From assembly GCA_004369045.1 (NCBI GenBank), contig ML213512.1, positions 449,453 through 513,452 on the forward strand: a DNA stretch of 64,000 nt, given 5' to 3'. Shown here one piece after another: positions 12,853-24,654 of this stretch (its first letter is position 1; each line of letters begins with the position of its first letter). The position numbers were made by a program, and so were the translations under genes. Below the pieces are notes generated by a model. The model worked only from the letters and a program-made list of their open reading frames with translations, had not been told where the DNA came from and did no database searches. This DNA is from Heliocybe sulcata. Its lineage: Eukaryota > Basidiomycota > Agaricomycetes > Gloeophyllales > Gloeophyllaceae.

Positions 12853-14300
12853 TCAGCTGGACCTCAGAGAGACGGAACCCTTCGACCCCTTGCTCCGTCC
12901 GTCCCCTAGCTCCTTCCACCACTGCCCTGATTTTCGCTTCGCTGCACTCGACGGCTTGTCGCTCCCGCGCTCCCTCATCTTCTGTCCTCCAGACCGCTTA
13001 ACGATCACTGATAACCCTGAGCTGATGCCTTTCCTTCCTCCTCCGGGAAATTCTGTCTTCTCCTCGTCTTCAGCACCATCCACGTCATCCACGTCAGCGT
13101 CGCCATCGCCCACTCGTTTCCGTTTCTTGGAGCTCTTTTTCGAAACCGCCGCCGAGACTTCTGGAAGGGGCATCCTTTTGCCTCTGTCCCAGCCCTTGCG
13201 GTGTATTCGATATAGAGCCATTGTGGCTCTCGCATCTGTGACCTACGGAAGGGTGACATAAGCAACACGAAGAACATGGCATACGGGATAATAAAAAATC
13301 GGCTTACACTAGAATGCTCGCCACTCTGAATGATCACGCCAAGCTCCTGCTCCACGAGCTTTCGAAGAGCTGGGAAACGGCTCTTAGTGAGCTTGTGCTT
13401 GCCAGCCAGGTGCTGGGTATCCCTCGTTTGCGGGCGAGGATGTGATAGCAGGAGAGCCTAGTCATAGCTAAGCTCGAGGGTTCTATAGCACCAGTCCGAA
13501 CTCTCTCTTTACCTTCAAGTCATTAAAGACTGCATGCCCGACTAATATTCGATCTTTCAGCAGCTCTGCCACCTTCTCCTGCACTTCGTTGAAGGGCTTT
13601 GCTACAGCACCATATATCATCACGCCAGGCAGAGATAACAAAATAACGCACCATTCACCATATCTGACGGTCGTATGCCACTGTACTGAGTCCGGTAGTC
13701 GACGACTCTCTCCCTTTGTCGCACGAACTCGTCTAACTGTACGGCTCCGTGGTAGTTGACCAAGCTAACTCTTGCAAGCGAGGACTCGGACCCATCGATT
13801 CCGACGCCTACCATCTCGCAATCGAGAGCGAGATACTTCCCGGTTCTGGGATGAAGCTTTAGCTGCCTCCAAAGGCGACGAGTGTGGCTGCGACTCACCC
13901 TTGCTGGGCCGGCGGGTACTCCAACTCGCCCAGAATCATTTTGCGGAGCAGCGGCAGCGATTCACCATTTTTGCTCGCTGGAATATTGGTGGCCGCTGTG
14001 TGGACATAGGCTGATACTTTTGAGGAGGATTTGTGGCTGACTTCCTGAGAATCCGTAGAGCTTACGACAGAGGCGGATGCTTGCCGTTCTTCTGTCTTAC
14101 GACGTTTCCAAGGGCGATTATCTCCTCCATTGTATATTTTTGAAGAGGAGACAGCTGCTGTCTAGATCAGGTATAGTCAGGTTATAAGCTGGTATATAGT
14201 TGAATGCGAGACATAAAACTCATTGAATTTTGATCGTGCGTACCTTCTTTAATGCCAGCCAGTTCCCTGACGGTGGAGCATGGCTATCTGGTGCTCCCAT
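12853..14300 (-). CDS. rex4: RNA exonuclease Rex4 (DEDDh 3'-5' exonuclease)
   Basis: Nucleolar exonuclease of the Rex4 family, involved in pre-rRNA processing. The start at 14300 gives a first exon ending in GNWLALKK, matching the NW-x-L motif at the family N-terminus; an intron runs 14243-14162. A Lys/Arg-rich linker leads to [20 protein letters not shown], then the exonuclease core with Exo I motif [22 protein letters not shown] (Exo II region), the [19 protein letters not shown] segment and a final [19 protein letters not shown]. The basic C-terminal tail ([12 protein letters not shown] and more) resembles a nucleolar localisation region. Five introns are needed; all give in-frame joins. 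It is divergently paired with the mitochondrial carrier gene, 247 bp between starts. Confidence 0.92.
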
Positions 14301-14547
14301 AGTTCCAGTTGAAGAGGGCGTTCCAGCAGAGTCGAACGGTCTGACCGTAGGTCGAGCTTCGAGTAGTACTGCGTGCGACGTCGGTGGCGGGAGCGAAGAT
14401 TATTTATGTACATTTGTCCTTCATGATGTAGATTCGGGCGCTTGCGCCATTTCTGCCTCCTCTTCGCCTCTTCGTATCTGCTGCAGGCTGGTGCACGGCT
14501 TGCTGTCTTCCATTAAACTGTTTCCTGAGCAGCTTCCTCTCCTGAGT
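14301..14547. promoter_or_regulatory. Shared divergent promoter region, rex4 / mitochondrial carrier
   Basis: The 247 bp between two divergent start codons must hold both core promoters. No clear TATA box or repeated motif is seen. Bidirectional function is inferred from layout only. Confidence 0.4.
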
Positions 14548-16152
14548 ATGGCCTCACTGGAGATTTTGAACGAACTGGCAGCAGGGAGTGTTGCAGGCGC
14601 TGCCCAAGTGATTGTCGGGCAGCCACTAGACACTGTCAAGACCCGCGCACAGACAGCTCCGAGTACGATGCCCTAGCGTTTTACGAGAGTCTTTATGGTG
14701 AATTAAAATGCATTATCCATCTCGTCAGAGGGCCAGTTTGTGAGCAAGGATGCAGTCCAAGATCGTCTCAGGACATACTGATGGGACAGGGTAGAAAGGC
14801 CCTATGGATATTCTGATGCAGACCGTCCGAAAGGAGGGCGTTCTGGCACTGTACAAAGGTCGTTGAGTCGTTAATGCATTTTTATTCTATTCTGATTTAT
14901 CTCCCAAGGCATGCTCAGTCCATTAATCGGCATCGCCGGCGTGAATTCGCTACTGTTTGCCGCATACGGTGCATCCAAGCGCATAGTGTCACCGTTTCCC
15001 GAGCTTTCGTTAAAGGAAATTGCCCTCGCTGGAGCGATGGCGGGAGCAGCCAACGCTATCTTGGCCAGCCCAGGCTCGTACTCCATTCTACGGTGAAACT
15101 TAGAGTCCTAACCGCGACGTTTGAAATAGTCGAAATGTTCAAGGTTCGAATGCAAGGCCAATACGGTGGACCTTCCGATAAACGCCTCAGCGTAGTAGCT
15201 CGTGAGATGTGGAAAGAATGGGGGTTCAGGCAGGGTGTGATGAGAGGATACTGGGTATATCGTGGTTCCGGTCTGCGCCAGCTCTGCGTGCTAACGATAT
15301 CTTACAGGTCACAGTCGCCCGAGAGATTCCTGCGTATGCAGGGTATGTCGTACCTATACTCCGAATATGCTGGATTTCATGAGACTGTGACAGCTGATCG
15401 CTATACAGCTTCTACTCTGGTGCGCGCCTCCACGTTTGGGCCTCAGGTGTTCGGGCTGATGAAGTTATAATCAGCCTTTGAATTCTCGAAGCGCAGATTC
15501 TCCCACAAATACGGCCAGCAGGTGCCTGTCTGGGCCCTCCTAGCGAGTGGATCTACCGGAGGGGTGAGTTTGGCACCCTGCCCTCAAGTGTACAGTCCTC
15601 ACACACGTTGCGTGCAGATCGCGTATTGGCTGGCCTGCTATCCTCTAGGTGAATCCTAACATCGCACACAGTGCTCTACGAGTTCTGACGAGATCTCTCC
15701 AAGACGTTATTAAGTCCCGTGTTCAACTCCGCCCTATCCCGCCGACCGGAAACCCATTCCAGTACATAAACGCGGAGTTCAGGGCCATACTAGGCGAATC
15801 TGGGTTGTAAGACTCATTCTCTACTCCATCTTCCATCTTCAACTGATGCAAGTGTCCTGCAGCGTTGGCTTGTACAGAGGATTGACGCCATCTCGTACGT
15901 ACTGTTGCCGTTTCTTTACCCATTTTACGATGATTTTAACATGTCCGTCATTCGCTAGTAATAAGGAGGTACGTCATTCACGATCCCCCGAATTTCAGAC
16001 CTCTGAGAGGGAGATCGCGACAGTATACCCGCAGCTGCAAGCACCTTTGCAGCATTCGAGTTAACACGAGGTAAACACAGTTACCAAGCAGGTTGAGATG
16101 CTGATACAAATCTTGGTTCGCAGAGTACTTGAAGGAACTGACAGGGACATGA
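14548..16152 (+). CDS. Mitochondrial carrier family (SLC25) transporter
   Basis: Inner-membrane metabolite carrier with the three-fold repeat. Repeat 1 has the signature QPLDTVKTRAQ, repeat 2 has SPVEMFKVRMQGQYGG (spliced) and repeat 3 has CYPLDVIKSRVQLRP; each repeat also shows the Gly-rich second helix. The protein is about 300 residues, usual for the family, ending FELTREYLKELTGT. It resembles the acylcarnitine/ornithine-type carriers, but the substrate cannot be set from sequence. The gene is split into many small exons. Completing the conserved repeat-3 segment requires a 10-nt microexon at 15959-15968: the exon ending at 15894 (TPS) joins it to give L-I-R-S, then the exon at 16024 gives IPAAASTFAAFELTR. 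Both flanking introns have GTACGT donors. Confidence 0.88.
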
Positions 16153-16719
16153 GACTGACGTGTATGCATGGAAGAGACACTTGTATATGCTATTGGATCG
16201 CATTATGCTTGCTTCCTGACGGTACTACTGAGTACATGGTTGAAGCCAAGCCGCACCCGCAAGGCTTAAGAAGCGAGCTATGCAGGTATACTTCTCGGGA
16301 TCTCCCTGCAAAACCCGCGATCGAGCTTCCTCCTTATTCTCCGTCGCGATCGATCATCTAAAGTTAACTTAGGGAGGGAAGCACGGCCTTGCCAAAACCT
16401 TGGGCCGCATGTACAACGACTTCGGGCTGTCAGTCGTCTTGCATTCCTGGCTGACTGTTCCACACAGATCGCGCCTCCGAAGAGCTTCTGGATTGCAGGC
16501 GACGAAGACATACTGCGCCGTAGTGATGGTATGTCATAGCTCATATACGATAGGGGCTGACCACAACACCGTGTTGACGATAACAATGCGGCTCAGCCAG
16601 GCTGCAGTCCGGACCATAGCGTATGAACGCAGCACTCTCACCACGCATACTGGCTGCCATCGCAATGTTCGCTGCATTGGACGACCTCTGTTGACCACAC
16701 CAAACTTGCACCATCCACG
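16153..16719. other. Intergenic, nothing recognised
   Basis: Tandem orientation between the carrier stop and the coiled-coil A start. Only short open frames; presumably the carrier terminator and the coiled-coil A promoter. Confidence 0.4.
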
Positions 16720-18359
16720 ATGTTCCTGCTTCGCCGAGGAAAGTCCAAGCCTAAGAAAACGAACGGTATCAATTCGAAGAGCGCACCAGTGACGCCACAG
16801 TTTGCTATCAGCGCCGTTGCGACGGATGCTGGGCATGAAGTGCTGACGAATGGACCGAAGGTCGAAGGCTTTCAGGTCGGATTGGTCGGGAGGGAGGCGG
16901 CGCTGGAGGCGGAACTAGCCGAGATGCGAGAGGAGAGCGACGCTATGCGGGCCAAGATGCGGTCACTTGCGCTGGAACGAGATGCTGGCCTCCGCGATGC
17001 CCATGCGAAGGAGCGGGAGGTCTTGGATGCGAAGCGATATGTGAATGCTCTCAAAGACCAGCTGGCTGCTGCGGAGAACCAGCGGGACATGTACCGGCGT
17101 GATGCGGATGATGTCCGGCATAGGGTGGCGCTCTTGGAGGAGCAGGTGCAGATGGCCGAAGAGCTCTTGAAGGTCAAAGTGAGTCGTCGCAGGACTGATG
17201 ATTGTCCCAGTGCTCGAATAACGTGATGAATAGGATGGTGCTATCGTTGAGAACCAACGTAACCATGCGAGGACATTGGCCTTATTACAGACGAAGGCTG
17301 TGGAGCTTGAAGCCGCCCAGGCCTTTGTCGACACCAGCAGAATGGATGCCGTCTCAGAAGACGATGTTACACGAGGGATCCACGATCTGAACGCCAAGAT
17401 TTCAGATACTGCGGTTGTCCTGGCGGGCGCCCTTCAGTACGAGAGCAAGCACAGGACTCCTGATGAAGAGAAGACTCCAGCTGAAAAGGCGGTAACTCGA
17501 GTGAAGGAGATGCTGGGCCCGTCTATGGTTAAACGACTTCGAGAATGTCCAGACCGCGAGGACGCGGCCCTTGTGATCCAGATTGCCTTCCAGGGATGTA
17601 TGGTCCTTCATTGCGCATGGATTATCGCAGCTTGGCACTTCGACTTCGACCTTCCCAAGGAATTGAGGCTTCTCCAAGACATGCTTGACCATGTACGGCA
17701 GTCTGGTGGGTACAACCGCTCCTGGTAACCCTGTATGACTGACGTGGTTGCTCTCAGAGCCTCAGGCCGTTTCCGGGAAATGGCGGAGTGTCACGCGCAA
17801 GCATATCCAGTCGATGCGACACGGCGAATCGTATGACTCCGTGAAATCCTCTCTGGTCACGTATCTGGTCAAGCGCCTTGTGGATGCTCTGCTGGTCGCT
17901 GGGTGCAATGCGTCGAAGGAGCCCCAGGTGCATGATATGATCATGAACGTGTACGGAGACAGACTGGACTCGCTCATCCACGTCGCGCTCGGACTGAACA
18001 GAGTCGTGGGCATCGACGCCTTATCCTGCGACTACGAGCCAGTCTGGACCAGGCCAGACGTTCCCTTCAACCCAGTGTGGATGGAAGATATAGATGGCCA
18101 GCTAGGCGTGGATAATCTGGTACGCGATGAGCCCACAATCGTCCGTGTCCTCTGCACTACCAGCCTCGGTCTACGCAAGAAGGTCAAAGGTGCGGCGAGG
18201 CAGAGACGAAGATCGCGGAACGAGTTGAGGAGTCTGTTAGTCCTCAAGCCGAAGGTTGCTCTTGAGAGCTCGCTGTACAAGCTGCGGCGGTTGGAGGTAC
18301 GGAACAGCTTACCTGGAAGTGGCGCGAGCGTCCTTGGCAGCGAGGGATCAGCTACATGA
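16720..18359 (+). CDS. Coiled-coil protein A with conserved C-terminal domain
   Basis: Not a named family that I recognise. Three exons (16720-17178, 17234-17704, 17757-18359) give about 510 residues. Residues 50-165 form a heptad-rich coiled coil (EAALEAELAEMREESDAMRA and following). It is followed by a helical region containing DLNAKISDTAVVLAGAL and a C-terminal domain beginning EPQAVSGKWRSVTRKHI, with LSCDYEPVW, FNPVWMED, VLCTTSLGLRKK and LKPKVALESSL. The same landmarks occur in the genes at 18966-20911 and 24655-26078, so this is one paralogous family. This copy is the only one on the plus strand and the only one without an HSP70-like gene next to its 5' end. Function unknown. Confidence 0.75.
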
Positions 18360-18965
18360 GCATGCTGATTTGTAGGAATGATCCATGCAGACCATATAGA
18401 TTCATGCGAGCGTTGTATAGGGTGTTTGAGTGCAGTGGCGACTGATTGTTTTGTTAACTTATGGATTTGAGACTAGCACCATATATATCAGTATATTACG
18501 GTCTCCTAATAAGAAGTGTAGACGTTCATTTTGTTGGAATACCGCGTTAAAGCCACCGACGCCATGGCATCTGCCGATGACATCGCGACTCGAACGTCCT
18601 TCGGACGACTGACGACTGGAAGGGAATACTTCTTTCGCACCGCTTCCGAGTATATTTTGCAAACGACCCAGATGGTCTACCAACTGCAGAGGCAATTATT
18701 GGCTCAAGCTCATTGACGCCGCGTAAGATTAATTCCACGGCGACAACTTTGCAGCTCTGGGGGAAAAGGCAAGTGCGTTGAATACGCTTAGCTACAAGCG
18801 ATAAATAGAGCTAATATAATATGATGTATCGATAGATGACAAGAGATCTCGGCCTAATGACAAGTCCACAATCGTCACGGCATAGAGTATCATAAGTGTC
18901 CTGAGGAAGGATGTGAAACGAGCGCTCGAAATAACGCCAGTCTACTCTCGCAGCACAGACTTTGC
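18360..18965. other. Convergent intergenic region between coiled-coil A and B
   Basis: The 3' ends of two paralogous coiled-coil genes face each other across about 600 bp. AT-rich in places (ATATATATCAGTATATT near 18480), with no gene or RNA recognised. Confidence 0.4.
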
Positions 18966-20911
18966 CTACCTTGTCCCTCGGCGACGCATCTGCCTTGTAT
19001 CACGTCGAGTAGGACGCCTCTGTCTTGGACCAGGAGGCGCTTCCGAGGCTCGTAGGAGGGAGACTAGGGCTACTTTGGGCAGCAGGACGATGCCTTGCTC
19101 AAAAGGCGCCCCAGCCTCCATTCCGCCCTTCTCGCGTCGCATCAGGCCCAACTGAGTGGTGCATAGGACGTGAACACCGTTGCTATCTGACAAGTCGTCT
19201 CCTCCATCCTCCTCCATGCGTTGAGGATCAAAGGGCTCTCCCGGTCGCACTAGCAACACAGTATAATCACAAGACGTGATAGACTCGCCGATCACATTCC
19301 GTATGCGAAACGAGAGCTGGATTATCCTGGCAAGGCGGCGTTCTATGGTTCCGAGGATTCGTGACCAGAGCTCATCGCCGACGCACCCAGTTACGCGACA
19401 GACCTGCTGAATAGCTTGTCTTGCTTTGGCCAACAAGTCCTGATACTGTGTGTCGCCGTCCCTGCATTGTCGCCGCATGTGCTCCCGAGCCAAAGAGCGC
19501 CAACGACCCGCGACACTATGAGGTTCTAGAGGAAAGTAAGTCGTTACTGCACTTTTGAGAGGCGAAATCACTGACGGTTAGCCAGAATGCTTTCGTACAG
19601 GTTCTTGTAGGCAATGTCTTCCTGCTCAGACTCTTCATTCGCCCGCGGCATGCCGTTCGCGAAGCCCAGCGTCCAGCTACTTATTATGCGCTCACTCCAC
19701 AGACAGACCGTGCACTCGATCGCAGCTAAAAGCACAGACGTGTCCTCAGTCGTCGCCAGGGCCTCTGCTAGAGTTTGCCCTAGAGATAGCCGAACGTCGT
19801 CTTGATACTGGGCTATCTGCGCTGGCTCGCTTCGATTGCGGAGGTCGACCGCATCCATTACAGTGGCCCCGAGGTGGAGCGTATCTGCGTTGAGATCGTC
19901 GAACATGTTCTTGATCTCCATGGCGAACATTGGTTCCACGGGTTTCAGGAACTTCTCCGCGAAACGGAGCTGCTTAGTGCGGTCCTGTAGAAGCCTTCCC
20001 TGGTCTTCATACGCCCTTGCCAGGGCCGCATAAGGCGCGGGCGCCTCTTCTGCTCCTGTTCTCTTCTCTTGCCGCAGGGTATGTAACTCCTGCTCGAGCG
20101 CTCTTCGTTTGCGGACCTCCTCGTCCAATCGTCTATCCCTATCCTCGACGCTCCTGTTCGCCGCCTCCAATACCTCCTCAGTTTGCTCCCTCTTCAGCTG
20201 TGAAGCGAGCAACTCCTGCTCCAACGATGTGCGCTTTCGGGATTCGTCGTCGAGCTGCCTATCCCGGTCCTCTACGTCTCTTCTCATCGCCTGCAAATCT
20301 TCCTGGGTTTGCTGGTCCATTTCCTGCGCAGCGTGCAATTCCTGCTCGACTGCTCTTCGCCTTTGAACCTCTGCATGGAGCTGCCTAGCCCGCTCCTCGA
20401 CCTCTCTCTTCACGGCGTCCAGCACCCCCTGCGTTTGCTTTCTCTCTTGCTGAGAAGTGTGCGATTCCTGCTCTAGCGTTCTTCGGGTTCGCATCTCGTC
20501 CTCGAGCTGCCTATCAACGTCTTCTATATATCTCGTCAAAGCCTTCAACTCCTCCTCCTTCTTTTGTTGCTCCGCTGTTGCCTCTTCCTTCTGCTGCTGC
20601 ACAGTATGTAGTCTCTGCTCCAACTCTCTTCGTCTTCGTGCTTCATCTTCCAGCCCCCTCTCCAGATCCTCTAATCTCCCTTTCGCGACCTCCAAGGCAT
20701 CCTCTGAGTAGCGCGGTGCCTGCTCTGGCGCGCTTATCTCGTCATCATCCCTGTCCCTGCTCTGGCCCTCATGCTCGACGTCTTGCTGTCCATTCGTGCG
20801 GTTTGTTCGTGCCTGACGTTCTAAGAACCTTATGACTGGCAACAGTATGGAGAGTAGGATATGCGCTGCACCGATCTTCACCCTACGAAGAAAACATCGA
20901 ATCCCAGGCAT
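18966..20911 (-). CDS. Coiled-coil protein B with 42-residue repeats
   Basis: Two exons (20911-19576 and 19525-18966) give 631 residues. Residues 7-30 are hydrophobic (AAHILLSILLPVIRFL) and could be a membrane anchor or signal anchor. Residues 78-289 are built of near-tandem 42-residue repeats, six heptads each. The C-terminal half matches coiled-coil A and C: DLNADTLHLGATVMDAV, then HSVAGRWRSLAREHMRR, ITSCDYTVLLVRPGEPFDP, VLCTTQLGLMRREKGG and LLPKVALVSLL, with a very basic end. It is head-to-head with HSP70-like B, 493 bp between starts. No enzymatic motif is seen; a structural or adaptor role is a guess. Confidence 0.78.
20045..20680 (-). repeat. 42-residue (126-nt) tandem coding repeats
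   Basis: Inside coiled-coil B: residues 78-127 (with an 8-residue insertion), 128-169, 170-211, 212-253 and a partial unit 254-289. The unit consensus is roughly VEDRDRQLDDEVRKRRALEQ followed by EL-x-A-x-Q-x(5)-QTQEVL-x-A-x-R. The last two full units are the most alike, which points to recent unit duplication. Confidence 0.85.
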
Positions 20912-21404
20912 TGTCCTACAATAGCGCGAGACGGAAGGTCATACCAGGGTGAGCTGCCAGTTCCAGAGGACGTGCGCGGTCTGCATGCACAAGCTAGTTG
21001 CTTCAGAGTAGCCCTTGAGCTGCGATAGAGTCTTCGTATCCGACTATACTCCGCCTGCTGCGCCAACGCTCAGCATGGCCATAGGTCGGTCAGTGGTTCT
21101 TAATGAAGACTGGCATCCCTAATGCGCAGGTCAACGCCGTCGCCTCGGAGAACTACAGGGATGGGCTACGATCCAATGGCCTTGCATGCGGCAACTGCGT
21201 GTACCATCGTCTTCATGTCCGGCACCCTGCACGTAGCTGCGCTCAGTCCATATGTCCTCATTCTGTGCGGAAGTACAATGAGTCCTTCCTATGGAAGGGA
21301 CTCTGCTGAAGGCATGCACCAAGGCCCACAGGCACTGCGTCCCTATGGTATCGCTTATAAGATACCTGTCTTTTTGCGATGACGTTCCGTTATAGCCTCT
21401 CACC
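20912..21404. promoter_or_regulatory. Divergent promoter region, coiled-coil B / HSP70-like B
   Basis: About 490 bp separating the start codons of a coiled-coil gene (-) and an HSP70-like gene (+). The same arrangement recurs at 26079-26488. No obvious heat-shock element array (alternating nGAAn units) was noticed by eye. Co-regulation is inferred from layout. Confidence 0.4.
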
Positions 21405-23844
21405 ATGTCTAAGCTCCAGACGCCGTACGGGGGGTCTAATCGCAAGCTTTTGATTGCTCTAGATATCGGTACAACGTGCAGTGCCGTCTCTTATACCATT
21501 CTCGATCCTGGTGAAATACCGGAAATTCGGAGAGTACCAACGTATGTTTCATATGCGACTCATTAGTTGCCTCTCAGAACTTTGCTCTCAGGTTCCCGGG
21601 TTTGAACGGTTCACGAGCAGATGCCAAGCTGCCTTCAGTACTCTACTACAATGCAAAGGGTGATGTCCAGGCCGTTGGCTATGAAGCTGAAGACGCGTTT
21701 GAAACCGGGAAAGCCGAAGATGAGGACTGGATTCGGGTTGAATGGTGGGTACGCCCGCTGAAATCCGGAGGTCACTCTCACAGATAGAATACAGGTTCAA
21801 ACTCCACCTGCGTCCTAGGGGGTTAAGCGATCCGCATATACAAGATGAATCCATACCACCGATTCCGGAGAACAAGACAGTCACAGAAGTACTTGCAGAT
21901 TTCCTTCGATATCTCTTTGAATGCGCCAAGCGCTACATAACGACGACGTATACAGGTGGCGACGAAGTCCTCAAATTATTCGAAGGCGGTACAGAGTTTG
22001 TCATGGGACATCCCAATGGTTGGGGTGGTTTCCAGCAGCAGAACATGCGCCAGGCGGCGGTCAAAGCCGGGCTAGTACCCAGCATGGATGCCGCAGGAGA
22101 TCGGATCCAATTTGTGACTGAAGGAGAAGCGAGTCTATACTACTGCTTGACGGATACCTCTACATCTGACCACATCAAGGTGGGATTTCCGCGCTTCTCA
22201 TGCGAACATCCTACTGACGTGCGTTTGGCCCTCTTAGCCTGGAAACAGAATTATGATTGTGGATGCGGGAGGAGGCACTGTAGACCTGAGCTCTTACCTT
22301 ATCAAGCAGGTAGGACCTATAAAGCTGGAAGAAGTTGCCTCGCCTAGCTGTACATGAGCCGTCCACCTTTCTCTGCCAGATCTAACCCTTCCTCTGGCAG
22401 GTCGTCTACAGGGATCGGTATTCGTCGACGACCGAGCCAAGTCGTACATTCGTGGTGAGTATCCGGTATCACCGAGTTCGCGCTCTGACAGCTTCCTTGC
22501 ATCCGGTAGAGAAACTCAGGGGCTCTAGCTACGACGATCCTGAAGATATCAACCTCATTGCTCGGCGTTTCGGAGAAACGGGGAAGCGTTCGTTCGAGAG
22601 TGTTGATCAAGTGGTGATTATTCCATTTGGCGGCACTCGTGACAATCAGCCAAAGTACGGAATTATAAAAGGGAAGTTGAAATTGCAAGGGTAGGTCAGA
22701 AGGTCGGATGTTGATAATCAAGCTTACTGACGAGTTGATGGATTAGTGACGAGGTCCATCCCTTCTTCAATCCCTCTATCGAAGCGATATTGGACGCTAT
22801 ACGAGATCAGCGTCGGGAAGGTGGAGATATAAAGGTGCGATCTTGAGCGCTTATGCTCTGCGGGGGCATTCAGAACCAAGGACAGACGGTATTCTTTGTC
22901 GGAGGTTTCTCCACCAACCGGTACCTGTTTGACACCTTGCGCGCAAGACTAGCAGCTATTGGCATCGACGCCTCTCGTCCGGATGGATACACGTAAGTAA
23001 CCGCAGCTCCGAAGCATTGGCAGACCGGAGCTCATACACGACCTCCAGGAATAAGGCAGTCGCTGATGGCGCAGTGGCCTTCTACACGGAGAATGTGGTG
23101 ACCGTGCGGTTCGCCCGTGTCGCATACGGCACTCGAGGTATCAGAACGTACGACCGGACGAATCAAGAGCATAGAGCAAGGACACACGCGGTCATTCGAA
23201 GTGCGACAGGCATCGAGAATCTTCCTAATGCATTCCATTGCATTCTTCCTAAAGTGAGCACGAAATTGACTGAATACGACCATGTCTGACATAACTTCGT
23301 TTCCAAGGGGAGCAGGGTGGTACATGACCGCGAGCATGTGGAGACCTTTGCATTCGAAGTAAAGGACAAGAACTCCTTAAGAGACTCTGATATCACGCTC
23401 GTCACCTATAGTGGATGCTCTCCAGAACCACGGTGGACGGACGTAGACAGCGGTGAGTGGAATTCAATGATCAAAAGAAAGAGACTAACTGCAGTCCAGC
23501 TTCATACCGTGAATTAGGAAGAATCCGCGCTCCTGTATCTCAGAACTCGCACTTGCTCCAACTCGTCGATGACGGCAAAGGTCGCCAATTTTATCGTTTC
23601 ATCTTCCGCGTGGTATTGAAACTGGGACTCACTGAGCTTAAGGCGTGTATCGCGTGGACCGAGAATGTCAGTACAAGTTATTTTCTTGATCTTCCTGAGA
23701 CAAACTGATCATTCTTCGCTTGCTTTGTTATAGGGTCAAGAGAAAAGGTACGCACGGGCATCCGTTGTGGGATTATGGGCGCCCTAAAATCAATATTACA
23801 GGAGTCCAATATCCATCGTGTATGTTCGTCCTGAGGTCGATTAG
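21405..23844 (+). CDS. HSP70-like protein (HSPA12-type), copy B
   Basis: Paralogue of copies A and C. Motifs: IALDIGTTCSAVSYTILDPG at the N-terminus, GHPNGWGGFQQQNMRQAAV, RIQFVTEGEASLYYCL, MIVDAGGGTVDLSSYLI, and VFFVGGFSTNRYLFDTL. Exon joins follow the same positions as in the other copies; the last exon follows a GTACGC donor at 23755 and ends SPISIVYVRPEVD with TAG at 23842. The frame is open throughout, so this looks functional. It is the most divergent of the three at the N-terminus (Cys-Ser-Ala replaces Tyr/Phe-Ser-Gly after the DIGTT loop). Divergent partner: coiled-coil B. Predicted ATP binding is by homology; client unknown. Confidence 0.85.
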
Positions 23845-24654
23845 AATAGCAGCTCGTAAGCGCGCGGCTAGGATCATCCAGCGTATGTGATGGTCCCTGG
23901 CAGAGGCCCGAGTGTACAGACGTCTTTAGATATGCTACTAGTTGGGCTGATCAAGTACTGAAGTTGGCGGACTATATGGATCCGTCAAGGGTTTGTTATA
24001 CTGTTATATAGTACATATGCCATGGGTATCTAGAGACTCGTCCCTTGATCACGAGACGCGCACACGCGCGTCGGACACTTTGGGCGCTCGGCATACACAG
24101 TAATATGCGTGCGTTCTCATCCCGATTCCCAACTGCCCACCAGGTGATTTAGGTCGACCAGCTGGCTCGCTCGTAATTTCGATGCTATGTACTATGTGCC
24201 AAGGAGCGCCCACGACTTTTGCCGCTAAAAATCCAATTAATACATCGATCTGGCCCGCGGGTCGTATTAATATTGCTGCTTGCTATTGCAGTCCGCCGAC
24301 CCTTGACAGTACAAATTCTCGCAAGCAGCAAGCGCCAGTTCTCTCTCCAATATAAGGCCTGGCTCGTTTCTGCCGACTCGGGGTCTTCGGCGAGGCAATA
24401 TAGCCTGTCCGTCAGTGCAGGACTAGGTATCGCAATTCAGTGGTTTCATCGAGCTTTCACTGTTCGTAGATTGTTCGTGGAAGATACGTATTTCCAAGGG
24501 TAAGCCAGATCAAGGTGAGTTTACATAGTCGTCCAGGCGTACAACTCCCATATCGCAGCGGCGGCCATGTACAGAAATATCAAGAACTAGCAGGCCTCAT
24601 GTCATTCTCCGAATGCACTCTCCTTCGGCTACGTTTACCAACTGTCGTGGAGAC
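23845..24654. other. Convergent intergenic region, nothing recognised
   Basis: About 800 bp between the HSP70-like B stop and the coiled-coil C stop. Short open frames only. No RNA gene or repeat seen. Confidence 0.4.

Noticed and set aside
20017-20388. Plus-strand Pro/Ser-rich open frames over coiled-coil B
   Set aside because: Antisense shadows of the 126-nt repeats.
20912-21404. Heat-shock element array between coiled-coil B and HSP70-like B
   Set aside because: No run of alternating nGAAn/nTTCn units was found by eye; HSPA12-like genes need not be heat-inducible.
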